NCBI GenBank assembly: GCA_903838055.1
Contig: CAILWV010000015.1
Span: 1-64,000, forward strand
Length of the DNA: 64,000 bases
Direction: 5' to 3'
From: an uncultured Bacteroidota bacterium
GTDB taxonomy: Bacteria; Bacteroidota; Bacteroidia; Flavobacteriales; Flavobacteriaceae
The notes under the pieces were generated by a model. The model searched no databases. It saw nothing but the letters and a program-made list of their open reading frames with translations, and was not told where the DNA came from. The translations under genes and the position numbers were made by a program. This document shows positions 26,859-35,115 of the stretch, piece by piece; positions within the stretch are counted from its first letter, which is position 1; the number at the start of each line of letters is the position of its first letter.

Positions 26859-27290
26859 TCAAAATATTTTTTTCTCAATAATCAATTCATTTATAGTTTC
26901 TGCAACTTCCATAAAATGATTTATTTTTTCTTCTGTAAGATTCTTCCTAACAGCATCATTAAATCGTAAAACTGTTTCTTTTGATAATTCTCTTTTCTCT
27001 TTTCCTAATTGAGTAAGATAAATAAGAACTCCTCTGCCATCTTCAGGGTTTTTCTTTCTTACGATCAATCCTTTTTCCTCGAGTGTTTTTAAAGTTCTGG
27101 TTAATGATGTTGCTTCCATTCCCATTCGGTTGCTTATATAGGTTGATGGAGTACCATTTTCTTTATCTATACTAAGTAATGCAAATCCGATTGCCATTGA
27201 ACCATCAAATCTAGATGCTTCTTCATTGTACATTCGGGAAACCGCTTGCCAAGTTGAACGAAGAATATAATCTATAGTTTTTTCTTTCAT
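26859..27290 (-). CDS. MarR-family transcriptional regulator of the fad operon
   Basis: The 143-residue winged-helix regulator has the MarR core: STYISNRMGMEATSLTRTLKTLEEKGLI is the recognition helix and RKKNPEDGRGVLIYLTQLGKE the wing. It lies 20 nt before fadN in the same operon and so probably represses it; acyl-CoA or fatty acid would be the natural inducer (inference). A 12-bp palindrome lies inside its likely promoter. Confidence 0.9.
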   Translation of the reverse strand: MKEKTIDYILRSTWQAVSRMYNEEASRFDGSMAIGFALLSIDKENGTPSTYISNRMGMEATSLTRTLKTLEEKGLIVRKKNPEDGRGVLIYLTQLGKEKRELSKETVLRFNDAVRKNLTEEKINHFMEVAETINELIIEKKIF

Positions 27291-27765
27291 GATAATGATG
27301 TGAAAATCAAATGTACAAAATTATATTATGCGCGCATACTATTTTGGTTTTTTTTACAACGGAATTCTATTAACAAATCTTGTTTTATCAATTTCCCGTT
27401 ATTTAGGTCTATTATCATACACAACAATGAAATCAAAATAAATATATTTGTAAAATATAAATAACATTTACTATTCAAAAAAAATAAATATTTTTCAAAT
27501 TTGTAAAAAAAAATGAATTAATTTGATAAAAAATAATTAATGTTACATTTATAGAATAAAAAACAAATGTTAATGTGGGAATTTTCACAATTAATTTAGA
27601 TGTAAAAGATTTATAATAATATACATCATAAAAGTTGGAAAATAAATAAAAATTCACTAAATTAATTATTGGTTAATGATTTTTGAAAATCGTAATTTAC
27701 ACAATATAATAGCTGTAATTTTAAAGTATTATTTTCATTAGTAAAAGATAAAATGCAGTAGTAGG
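27291..27765. other. AT-rich divergent intergenic region marR / araC-type gene
   Basis: These 475 bases separate two divergent regulators. Besides the marR promoter and palindrome, there is one exact TATATTTG box on the plus strand at 27443-27450, far (about 316 nt) from the downstream start. No tRNA, repeat array or conserved ORF was seen. A 60-codon ORF on the minus strand is low-complexity and not credible. Confidence 0.5.
27316..27338 (-). promoter_or_regulatory. marR-fad promoter -7 box with overlapping palindrome
   Basis: On the minus strand 27316-27323 reads TAATTTTG, an exact TAnnTTTG box, 26 nt before the marR ATG. Just upstream of it lies TATGCGCGCATA (27327-27338), a perfect 12-bp palindrome unusually GC-rich for this genome. 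It falls between the -7 and -33 positions, where a bound repressor would block transcription. Autoregulation by MarR is inferred. Confidence 0.6.
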
Positions 27766-28536
27766 ATGAAAAAAAATACGATATTAATTGTTGGGTCTGA
27801 AATTTCATTATATAATGATATACAAAAAACATTAGAACATGAAGATTATGTGGTGAAATTTCTTTCGATTTTCACTCTAGATATTCCAAATTATTTAGAA
27901 AATAATACATCAAAATTAGTATTAATAGATATTGATAATGTTGAAATAACTAAATGTATTGCGTTAGCTCAGTATTTGTTAAATGAGGATTTAATTCCAT
28001 TTGTTTATTTGTCTTCTAATGCGGATGATATAACAATAGAAAAAATAAAACGTACACGTCCATATGGATTTTTTGTTAAGCCATTTAGAGAATTGGATAT
28101 CAAAACTAGTTTGAAATTAATATTTTATAATTATTTACATAAAAATATTGATTTATTAAAAAATGACAAAAAAGTAATTGAAGATGTCCCTTACAGAATT
28201 AGACATGTTATTAATTATATAAATGAAAACATTAATGAAAAAATTGATATTGATGAGTTAGCTAATTTAACAAAATGGAAAAAACATCATTTTATTAGAA
28301 TTTTTTCAAGTATAATTGGTGTTACCCCATACCAATATATTCTTATAAATAAAATGGAAATTGCAAAAGCATTATTAAAAGAAACCTCACAACCAATTAA
28401 TGAAATTGCATTTGATTTAGGGTTTGTAAATTATAGTAATTTTGGTCATATTTTCAAAAAAATTTGTTTCACATCACCAGAAAATTATCGAAAAACAAAA
28501 AAACTATACATTCAATTAAATCATACGGAAATTTAA
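27766..28536 (+). CDS. Receiver-like/AraC-type transcriptional regulator
   Basis: The 256-residue protein joins an N-terminal CheY-like domain (about 1-120) to a C-terminal AraC helix-turn-helix pair (about 150-250, with IDELANLTKWKKHHFIRIFSSIIGVTPYQYI and IAFDLGFVNYSNFGHIFKK). In the receiver part the usual phospho-aspartate (D55), S84 and K105 are kept. The acidic pair after beta-1 is lost: ILIVGSE instead of ILIVDDE. Magnesium-dependent phosphorylation is therefore doubtful. No sensor kinase is adjacent. The OmpA-family gene downstream is a possible target. Confidence 0.82.
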   Translation: MKKNTILIVGSEISLYNDIQKTLEHEDYVVKFLSIFTLDIPNYLENNTSKLVLIDIDNVEITKCIALAQYLLNEDLIPFVYLSSNADDITIEKIKRTRPYGFFVKPFRELDIKTSLKLIFYNYLHKNIDLLKNDKKVIEDVPYRIRHVINYINENINEKIDIDELANLTKWKKHHFIRIFSSIIGVTPYQYILINKMEIAKALLKETSQPINEIAFDLGFVNYSNFGHIFKKICFTSPENYRKTKKLYIQLNHTEI

Positions 28537-28559
28537 TTTATATTTACATATTATGTTTT

Positions 28560-28591
28560 AACTAAATTAGTAGTTAACTATTAGTTTTTTT
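28560..28591 (+). terminator. Probable terminator after the AraC-type gene
   Basis: The arms AACTAA (28560-28565) and TTAGTT (28581-28586) surround the palindrome TAGTTAACTA (28571-28580), and a T7 run ends at 28591. The stem is AT-rich and slightly bulged, so support is moderate. Confidence 0.45.
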
Positions 28592-28688
28592 AAAAATATA
28601 AAACTCCCCAAAAGTCTTTTTTAACCTACAACCTAAAATTTAAACTTATAATAATAAGATTTAAATTTTAACCTAATGCATTATTTTA

Positions 28689-28720
28689 TTTTGCATCAAA
28701 ATAATAAGGTCTTATTTTAA
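28689..28720 (+). promoter_or_regulatory. Candidate promoter of the OmpA-family gene
   Basis: TTTTG (28689-28693) is followed after 19 nt by TATTTTAA (28713-28720), which matches TAnnTTTG at six of eight positions. A start point would fall about 14 nt before the ATG. Confidence 0.4.
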
Positions 28721-28740
28721 AATAATTAATATATAAATCA

Positions 28741-30024
28741 ATGAAAAAAAGAATATTTACTGTGCTATTTGCTTCTATTGCAATTGTTACATTTGCCCAA
28801 GAAGAAAAAAAAGAAAAAGATTTCTACAACCATTGGTCTGTTGAATTAAATATAGGACAAAATAGGGCGTTAAGGCCTTTTTCTGCAGGTTATTTTACTT
28901 CTAAACCAAATACTTACTTTAATTTTAGTGGTGTTGAACATTATGATTTAGGTGCAAGATATATGTTTTCTTCACTATTCGGTTTGAAGGCTGATATAGC
29001 TTACGATGAGATTAAAAACCAAACGGGAAGTGGATCATTAGAGTTTAATTTAAAACAATATCGATTAGGAATTCAGGGTGTGATCAATTTTGCTAGATTG
29101 CTTAAATTTGAAACTTTTACTAAAAGAATTGGATTGTTAGCTCATGGTGGATTTCAAATTTCAAAATTAACTCCACAAATAGGTGTAAACCAAAACGTTT
29201 CTGAGGACAATGGAGGAATTATATTAGGATTAACACCTCAATATAGATTGACAAACTGTTTGATTATTACAGGAGATTTCAGTTCTCTTAACAATGTAAG
29301 ACAACACTTTAATTGGGATGGAACTTATTCTGATGATTCTAATAACCTTACTGGCTCCATTTATAATACTTCTCTAGGGTTGACATATTATTTAGGAGAT
29401 AAAAATAAAGTACATGCTGATTGGTATGTTTCGTCGGATTCAAAAGTTGATGAAGATGCTAGAAAAAGAATTTCTGAAATTGAAAAATCATTGAGTGATA
29501 TTGATAATGATGGTGTGCCTGATTATTTAGATTTACAAAATAATTCTCCTAAAGGGGTTGTGGTAGATACAAAAGGAAGATATATTGATATTAATAACAA
29601 TGGAATTCCTGATGAATTTGAACGTGATACAATAAAAAAAATAGTTGAAAATGATGATATTAAGGATTCCTCAAAGCCAATATTAGAAAATGGAAATCTG
29701 AATATAAATGTATTTTTCGAAGTGAATGAAGATATGCCAATTGAAGGATCAGAAAATAACATTCACTTACTATCTCAATATTTAAAAAATTATCCAGAAT
29801 CTAAAATTAAACTTACAGGATTTGCGGATGTGCGCGGTGGTGAAAAACTTAATCTTGACTTATCTAAACGTAGAGCTATAAAACTGAAAAATTTCTTAAT
29901 TTCTACAGGTGTTAATGAAAATAGAATGATAATAAGTGCCGAGGGTGTTGACACTACTTATCCAAGTACATCTAAAACTGGCCTTGATTTAGCTAGAAGA
30001 GTTTCTGTAGTTCTAATAAAATAG
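28741..30024 (+). CDS. OmpA-family outer-membrane protein with TSP3 repeats
   Basis: The 427-residue protein has a signal peptide ending near TFAQ (about residue 20). It has an N-terminal region of likely beta-barrel type (about 30-235), two calcium-binding thrombospondin-3-like repeats (DIDNDGVPDYLD and DINNNGIPDEFE, about 252-290) and a C-terminal OmpA peptidoglycan-binding domain (about 310-427, with LTGFADVRGGEKLNLDLSKRRA). Such proteins link the outer membrane to peptidoglycan and are very common in Flavobacteria. It is probably monocistronic. Confidence 0.92.
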   Translation: MKKRIFTVLFASIAIVTFAQEEKKEKDFYNHWSVELNIGQNRALRPFSAGYFTSKPNTYFNFSGVEHYDLGARYMFSSLFGLKADIAYDEIKNQTGSGSLEFNLKQYRLGIQGVINFARLLKFETFTKRIGLLAHGGFQISKLTPQIGVNQNVSEDNGGIILGLTPQYRLTNCLIITGDFSSLNNVRQHFNWDGTYSDDSNNLTGSIYNTSLGLTYYLGDKNKVHADWYVSSDSKVDEDARKRISEIEKSLSDIDNDGVPDYLDLQNNSPKGVVVDTKGRYIDINNNGIPDEFERDTIKKIVENDDIKDSSKPILENGNLNINVFFEVNEDMPIEGSENNIHLLSQYLKNYPESKIKLTGFADVRGGEKLNLDLSKRRAIKLKNFLISTGVNENRMIISAEGVDTTYPSTSKTGLDLARRVSVVLIK

Positions 30025-30047
30025 TACATGTGAAAAAATTATTAGTA

Positions 30048-30617
30048 TCATAGCGCCAATAATCGTTCAATTGTCCAATATAATGCTATACAGCCAATTA
30101 AACTTGAGATAGGGTAGATGACATGTGTTTTATACCAAGTTTTATGTGCTAACCATTTACTAATTAGTAAATATGCTAAAATTAATACTGTAATTTGTCC
30201 TATTTCGACACCAATATTAAAAGATAGTAAAGAAGTGAAAAATTGATCTTTTGGAATTCCGATTTCTTTTAAAGCATTTGCAAATCCCATTCCGTGAATT
30301 AATCCAAATCCAAAAAGGATTAATAATCGGTAGGGATTTTTTTCTTTATGAATTATATTTTCTATTGAAGTAAATAGAATTGAAATAGCAATTAATGGTT
30401 CAATATAATTTGAATTTGGAAATAAAATACCACAGGCCGCCAAACCCAAAGTGATACTATGAGCTAAAGTAAAAAATGAGCATTGAATTACAACAGATTT
30501 TAAGTTAGAATTTAATAAGAAAATACTTAATATGAAAAGTATATGGTCAAAACCATAAGGAATTACGTGAGTAAATCCCAATGTTAGATACTGTAAAATA
30601 GTAGAAAGATAAATCAT
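30048..30617 (-). CDS. HupE/UreJ-family integral membrane protein
   Basis: This 189-residue protein has six or so transmembrane segments. It shows the histidine-containing motifs of the family: GFTHVIPYGFDHILF, FTLAHSITLGLA and GFGLIHGMGFANAL. Classical HupE/UreJ proteins are nickel permeases of hydrogenase and urease operons, but no such enzyme is here. This short form at the end of a secreted-hydrolase cluster has unknown substrate. It starts 3 nt after the sulfatase stop, so it belongs to the same transcript. Confidence 0.85.
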   Translation of the reverse strand: MIYLSTILQYLTLGFTHVIPYGFDHILFILSIFLLNSNLKSVVIQCSFFTLAHSITLGLAACGILFPNSNYIEPLIAISILFTSIENIIHKEKNPYRLLILFGFGLIHGMGFANALKEIGIPKDQFFTSLLSFNIGVEIGQITVLILAYLLISKWLAHKTWYKTHVIYPISSLIGCIALYWTIERLLAL

Positions 30618-30620
30618 TAA

Positions 30621-32228
30621 TTATTCTTTAACCAACTTTAAAGTAGTGCTTGTTTTGTCTATAATTTTTAAGAAATATATTCCATTTGATAATGCCGAAA
30701 AATCTTGGTTTTCAATCAATTTTCCCTTAAATATAAGTTGTCCTAAATTAGAATAAAGTTCGTAATTCTCATTTCCTGAATATGATTTTAAATTAATTTT
30801 AAAATGAAAAGGATTTGGAAATACTTTAATTTCATTAGTTTCAAAATTGGAACTAGCAACAGATAATAATGGATTACAATAGGAAGGGCCTCCAACTAAA
30901 GTGGTCATTTGATTACATAAATAACTATAATTAGCACTATCTGTTTGATTTAGTGTACCTAAAAGTAAATTTTGATTATTTGTTTCTGCTGGGTTATTGG
31001 TTAAGTTAAAAAACTTTTCAGAACCATCGTCAAACTTCATTAATTTATAATCGGTGTTTCTCATAGCCTTGCCATCTCCTGATGTTGGGGAAAGTTTGAA
31101 AATTTCAGTGAATTCCCATGGTCTTACGGATGTAGTTTGGTTTAACAGTATCGGCAACAAACTATGACTATCAACAATAGTTGTTGGTATTTGACTTTGC
31201 CAATTACTATCTCCAAAAAGTTCTAAAATTGTAGCAAATAAATCAGCAGTATTTACTAAAGAATTATTAGTTCTATTAGGATTTACTACATCTGGTCCAG
31301 AAATAATAAATGGAACTGTAACTCCTGCTTGATAAATACTTCCTTTTGATGGATTTGATTGTGCTACTAATGAATCATCACCGTTATCGCCTATGAAAAT
31401 AATATCAGTAGTATCCCATTTTCCAGTAGTAACTAAATAATCAAAAAAACGTCCAATTTCTTTATCCATAGCCTCTGTCATTGCTTGAAAATAAGGAGTT
31501 GGATTTGCAGTAATATCGGATTGTATTCCTGATAGATTAGTATTAGTAATCAAGTTGGCAGGAGGTAAATGATAGGGTGTATGTGGGGCATTAAATGCTA
31601 AATATAAGAAGAAAGGTTTTGTTGATGGCTGACTATTTAGATAGGAAATAGCATTGTTAACATTTTCGGTAGTGGCATAATTAGTGCATGTTGAACTTAC
31701 TCCATTAGTAATTTTAGTCCAATTGTAAAAGCCTGTAACTTGTTGGCCAGGTTGCCCCAATGCACCTGTTAAACTTCCTTCAAAATGATCAAAACCCATT
31801 GTTGTAGGATAATTATAACCTAAAGGAGCAAAGGTTGTTAAATGCCATTTACCTATGCATGCTTTAGATATTCCATTAGGTGAATATATATTCAAAACTT
31901 TTGGAATAATATTTTCATTGATATTTAGTTTTGTGTTAGAGCCATCAACAACATCTCCAACACCGGTTCTAAAACTATATCTTCCGGTTAATATTCCAGC
32001 TCGTGTGGGAGAACATAGAGGATTTGACCATGCATTATTAAAGACAACACCACGAGGTAAAAGTCTTCTTACATTTGTTAAATTAACAACATTGACTCCG
32101 TGATCAGGATAAATATCACAATAATCTTTACCTAAATCATCAGCAATAATTAAAACAACATTTCGTTGTTGAGCATAATTAATAAAACTAATAAGAAATA
32201 GAACAACAAGGAAATTTTTATTCAGCAT
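30621..32228 (-). CDS. Secreted sulfatase with T9SS sorting domain
   Basis: The 535-residue protein has a signal peptide (about 1-20) and a type I sulfatase/alkaline-phosphatase fold. Metal-binding aspartates D30-D31 are in IIADDLGKD. The sulfatase signature CSPTRAGILTGR at 72-83 has the cysteine (C72) that an anaerobic-type maturase (anSME) or FGE would convert to formylglycine; no maturase gene is visible here. GKWHL and GDNGDDS are also present. The last 75 residues (KVFPNPFH ... SNGIYFLKI ... KLVKE) are a type A T9SS sorting signal, so the enzyme is exported to the surface or medium. Substrate unknown. Confidence 0.92.
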   Translation of the reverse strand: MLNKNFLVVLFLISFINYAQQRNVVLIIADDLGKDYCDIYPDHGVNVVNLTNVRRLLPRGVVFNNAWSNPLCSPTRAGILTGRYSFRTGVGDVVDGSNTKLNINENIIPKVLNIYSPNGISKACIGKWHLTTFAPLGYNYPTTMGFDHFEGSLTGALGQPGQQVTGFYNWTKITNGVSSTCTNYATTENVNNAISYLNSQPSTKPFFLYLAFNAPHTPYHLPPANLITNTNLSGIQSDITANPTPYFQAMTEAMDKEIGRFFDYLVTTGKWDTTDIIFIGDNGDDSLVAQSNPSKGSIYQAGVTVPFIISGPDVVNPNRTNNSLVNTADLFATILELFGDSNWQSQIPTTIVDSHSLLPILLNQTTSVRPWEFTEIFKLSPTSGDGKAMRNTDYKLMKFDDGSEKFFNLTNNPAETNNQNLLLGTLNQTDSANYSYLCNQMTTLVGGPSYCNPLLSVASSNFETNEIKVFPNPFHFKINLKSYSGNENYELYSNLGQLIFKGKLIENQDFSALSNGIYFLKIIDKTSTTLKLVKE

Positions 32229-32230
32229 GG

Positions 32231-33436
32231 TTATTTTTTTATAAGTACTTTATAAGTGTTTTTTATATTCTCACTAGTTAGATTAATAAAATATATTCCG
32301 TCTGAAAATTCTTTAACATCAATCTTGTACTCGTTTATAATCGATTTTTCTTCTTTGGAGAAAACAATTTTTCCAGAGGTATCGGTTATTTCTATTTGCA
32401 CCAAATTCAAAACTTTCGGAAAATTTAAAAGTACATAATTCGATGCAGGGTTTGGATATATTTGAATGTTATTTTTCATTGAGAAATCTGAAGAACCTAA
32501 AACAGGATTTCCTCTTACACAAATTACATAATTTGAATTAGTCTTGTTGTCATAAGTTGTTATTCCAAATTGTGTATTCCAATACCAAGCACTTGTTAAA
32601 TTATTAGGATTAGGTAAAAGCGTAGTTGATGACCAATAATTGTGAATACCTATGGTGCTAAAATAAGTAGTGTTTACAGAAGGATTAGAATTGCTTTCTA
32701 TGTTTAAAGATTGTAATTCTTTGATGTTTGGTAACCGCCAATCTGTTGCATTTGCCAAAGTTAACCCTTCGGCATATGTAATGGCTTGTTCCCAATTAAA
32801 CAGATTTACATTGGGAACTTTTTGCCAAACTAACTGGGTTACATTATCGGTAATTGTTCCATCACCATTATCTGTAAAATGATTGGGCAAAACTAAGGGA
32901 GTTGTAATATTTCTAACAGCTCTTGCGTGATAACTTTTTGTCCCTCCTGCACTTATGGTCTCTGTTTTTGGTTTGTTACCAATTCCTCCACCAGAGTTTG
33001 TACACCATACTTTAGTGTTGTCACCAACTTGAAATGTGTTGGTCCACCAATATTCTGCACCTGTAGAAGGGAAATAAACTATATCCATTGAAGGATTATT
33101 TTTTTGTAAGTTAAGAATACTCATAGCCTCCATTGGGGTAGGTAATCGCCAACCTGAATAGCCTCCTAGAGAAAGAGAATTGCAATAAGTAATAGCATTT
33201 TCTATAGTCATTTCACCACCGTCCGTTTGTTGCCACATTAATTTAGTAACATTATCTGTTATTGTGCCATTCCCATTATTTGTAAAGGAAGGTACATTAA
33301 TACTATAATCATGGTCTTCGCCAAAAGTAGTTGTATAGCTAGTAGTTTGACCTGTATCAGGCAATAAAAGCATTGATTTAGTAACGCTTTGTGCTAAGGA
33401 TATCGTTGACAGAAGAAGAAATGCTATTTTGTTCAT
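32231..33436 (-). CDS. Secreted protein with two DUF1566 domains and T9SS sorting domain
   Basis: The 401-residue protein has a short signal peptide (about 1-15) and two tandem DUF1566 (Lcl C-terminal-type, lectin-like) domains. They are marked by the repeated NGTITDNVTKLMWQ / DGTITDNVTQLVWQ and GWRLPTPMEAMSIL / DWRLPNIKELQSL blocks. The C-terminus (IYPNPASNYVLL ... DGIYFINL ... KVLIKK) is a type A T9SS signal. DUF1566 domains are thought to bind ligands at the surface, but no activity is known. The gene lies 2 nt before the sulfatase gene and 3 nt after the YHYH gene. Confidence 0.88.
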   Translation of the reverse strand: MNKIAFLLLSTISLAQSVTKSMLLLPDTGQTTSYTTTFGEDHDYSINVPSFTNNGNGTITDNVTKLMWQQTDGGEMTIENAITYCNSLSLGGYSGWRLPTPMEAMSILNLQKNNPSMDIVYFPSTGAEYWWTNTFQVGDNTKVWCTNSGGGIGNKPKTETISAGGTKSYHARAVRNITTPLVLPNHFTDNGDGTITDNVTQLVWQKVPNVNLFNWEQAITYAEGLTLANATDWRLPNIKELQSLNIESNSNPSVNTTYFSTIGIHNYWSSTTLLPNPNNLTSAWYWNTQFGITTYDNKTNSNYVICVRGNPVLGSSDFSMKNNIQIYPNPASNYVLLNFPKVLNLVQIEITDTSGKIVFSKEEKSIINEYKIDVKEFSDGIYFINLTSENIKNTYKVLIKK

Positions 33437-33439
33437 TTA

Positions 33440-35044
33440 TTATTTTACTAATAGTTTTTTAGTTATTTGTGCATTTGAAAATTGAAATTTCACAAAATAG
33501 GTGCCAGAAGCTAAGTTTTTTATATCAATATTTGATTTAAAACCATCTGTTTTTAAAATCAAATCTCCTTTAATTCCATATATAGCAACGTTTTGGATGT
33601 CATTTTCAATACTATCAGACCCAAGATTAATTTGCAGAATATCTTTTGCTGGATTAGGATATAATGTAATAGAATTATCCAATGCAAAAACATTGTTTGC
33701 TAATGGGACCGTACATTGTGTGAAACCATTATAATTTGTAGTGGTTGTTCCAGATGGCGTTACATAATTAAAACTATAAGTTGAACCGCTCCAACTAAAA
33801 TTAGTTGCATATCCAGGAGTTCCATTTAAAGTATAAGAAAGGTTATATCCATTATTATTTGTATTAGCAACGCAGGAAGTTATAAGTGCGCCTGAAAGAG
33901 GTGTCCAGTTTTCATTTCTAACTGGATGAGCAGCTGCTTGAGGAATCAATTGATAGGTAGCGTCTTCAGTTACTTGTCCTACAAAACTTCCTATCATATA
34001 AGGCGCAGTTGAAGTGCCGTGGTAATGATATACACCATTAGTTCCATAATGTCCGTGATTAGTATCCAAAGTGGTCATTGGAGTTCCATCAGGCTCTAAA
34101 TTACCATAAACAGCAAATCCATCAAGTGCAAATGCACACGGAAGGTTTGTTGTTGTTTGTCCTAAAGTGTATAAATGAATAGGTGCGGTATGATAATGAT
34201 AGTCATCTGCACGACCACAATGACCTCCATAATTATCTAATTGACCATCTGTATAGGAATCTACTCCAGTATTTGTATGGTAATTAAAAATAGGTACACC
34301 ATTAGCAGCGATTGCTATTGCTCCTCTAGTGAAATGCACATTGTCAATTAAAGTAGGTGTTGCAGCAATAACAGGGTTTAAAGGAATACTCCAATGGTTC
34401 GAGCCAGTATAGCATTGAGGGTTAGGGACTTGTTGTTGCCAACCGTGATTGGATATTCCAACCATCATAGTGTGGTTTGGAATTCCTTTGCTTTCTACAT
34501 AAAAATAATTATTATCCCATGATGTATGAACGTTTGGAATGAATGGAATAAAAGCAGAATTTACAAAGTTAGGATCAGTAGTGGTAAGTAATTTTTTGCC
34601 AAAGCTAAATAAAGTCATCACTAAACCAGCAAAAAGTATTGGAACTAAATATTTTATTTTTTTTCTTTCTGCGATTTTGAAAATACATATCCCAAAAACC
34701 AATAAAAAAATAACAATCAGTAAAGATTTTATTAAGAAAGGAGAATTATTTTCCGACTTTTTTACTGAAGGAATTGAAGTATTTAAATAAATAATAGCTT
34801 CTTCTCTTTTCTTTACATACGCTTGATCGGCATCCGAAAGTGATTCTAAAGGAATATTAATAATTCTATTTTGCGCATCTTCAATAGATACTAATCCATT
34901 TTTTAATTTACTAAAAGATCCGTCAATAAAAGTATTATCTTTTTGAATAGACCAATGTCTTAATACAATTTTTTCGTAATTTAAAGTATGCGAAAACATA
35001 TAACTGTTCAACATACAGACTAGAATTAGGATGATTTTTTTCAT
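33440..35044 (-). CDS. YHYH-domain protein with SHD1-like domain, internal membrane helices and T9SS-like C-terminus
   Basis: The 534-residue protein has this order: a signal-like helix (1-18); an SHD1-like domain (about 28-80, with WSIQKDNTFIDGSFSKLKNG and PLESLSDADQAYV); two hydrophobic helices (about 103-124 and 132-149); a YHYH domain (about 165-430, with the DDYHYHTAP and GVYHYHGT motifs that name it); and a C-terminal LYPNPAKDILQI ... ASGTYFVKFQF ... KKLLVK segment typical of T9SS cargo. YHYH proteins have no firmly known function; the histidines suggest metal binding. The internal membrane helices conflict with T9SS export of the whole chain, unless it is cleaved. It lies in the middle of the hydrolase operon. 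Confidence 0.82.
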   Translation of the reverse strand: MKKIILILVCMLNSYMFSHTLNYEKIVLRHWSIQKDNTFIDGSFSKLKNGLVSIEDAQNRIINIPLESLSDADQAYVKKREEAIIYLNTSIPSVKKSENNSPFLIKSLLIVIFLLVFGICIFKIAERKKIKYLVPILFAGLVMTLFSFGKKLLTTTDPNFVNSAFIPFIPNVHTSWDNNYFYVESKGIPNHTMMVGISNHGWQQQVPNPQCYTGSNHWSIPLNPVIAATPTLIDNVHFTRGAIAIAANGVPIFNYHTNTGVDSYTDGQLDNYGGHCGRADDYHYHTAPIHLYTLGQTTTNLPCAFALDGFAVYGNLEPDGTPMTTLDTNHGHYGTNGVYHYHGTSTAPYMIGSFVGQVTEDATYQLIPQAAAHPVRNENWTPLSGALITSCVANTNNNGYNLSYTLNGTPGYATNFSWSGSTYSFNYVTPSGTTTTNYNGFTQCTVPLANNVFALDNSITLYPNPAKDILQINLGSDSIENDIQNVAIYGIKGDLILKTDGFKSNIDIKNLASGTYFVKFQFSNAQITKKLLVK

Positions 35045-35115
35045 AATTTATGATTTATGTTTTTTAGATGCCATTAATATAAAATTCTTGTACAATTTAC
35101 TTATTTTTTCCTGAG

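Noticed and set aside
27475..27657. 60-codon ORF on the minus strand between marR and the AraC-type gene
   Set aside because: Low-complexity product rich in Phe, Tyr and Asn from very AT-rich DNA; no support as a gene.
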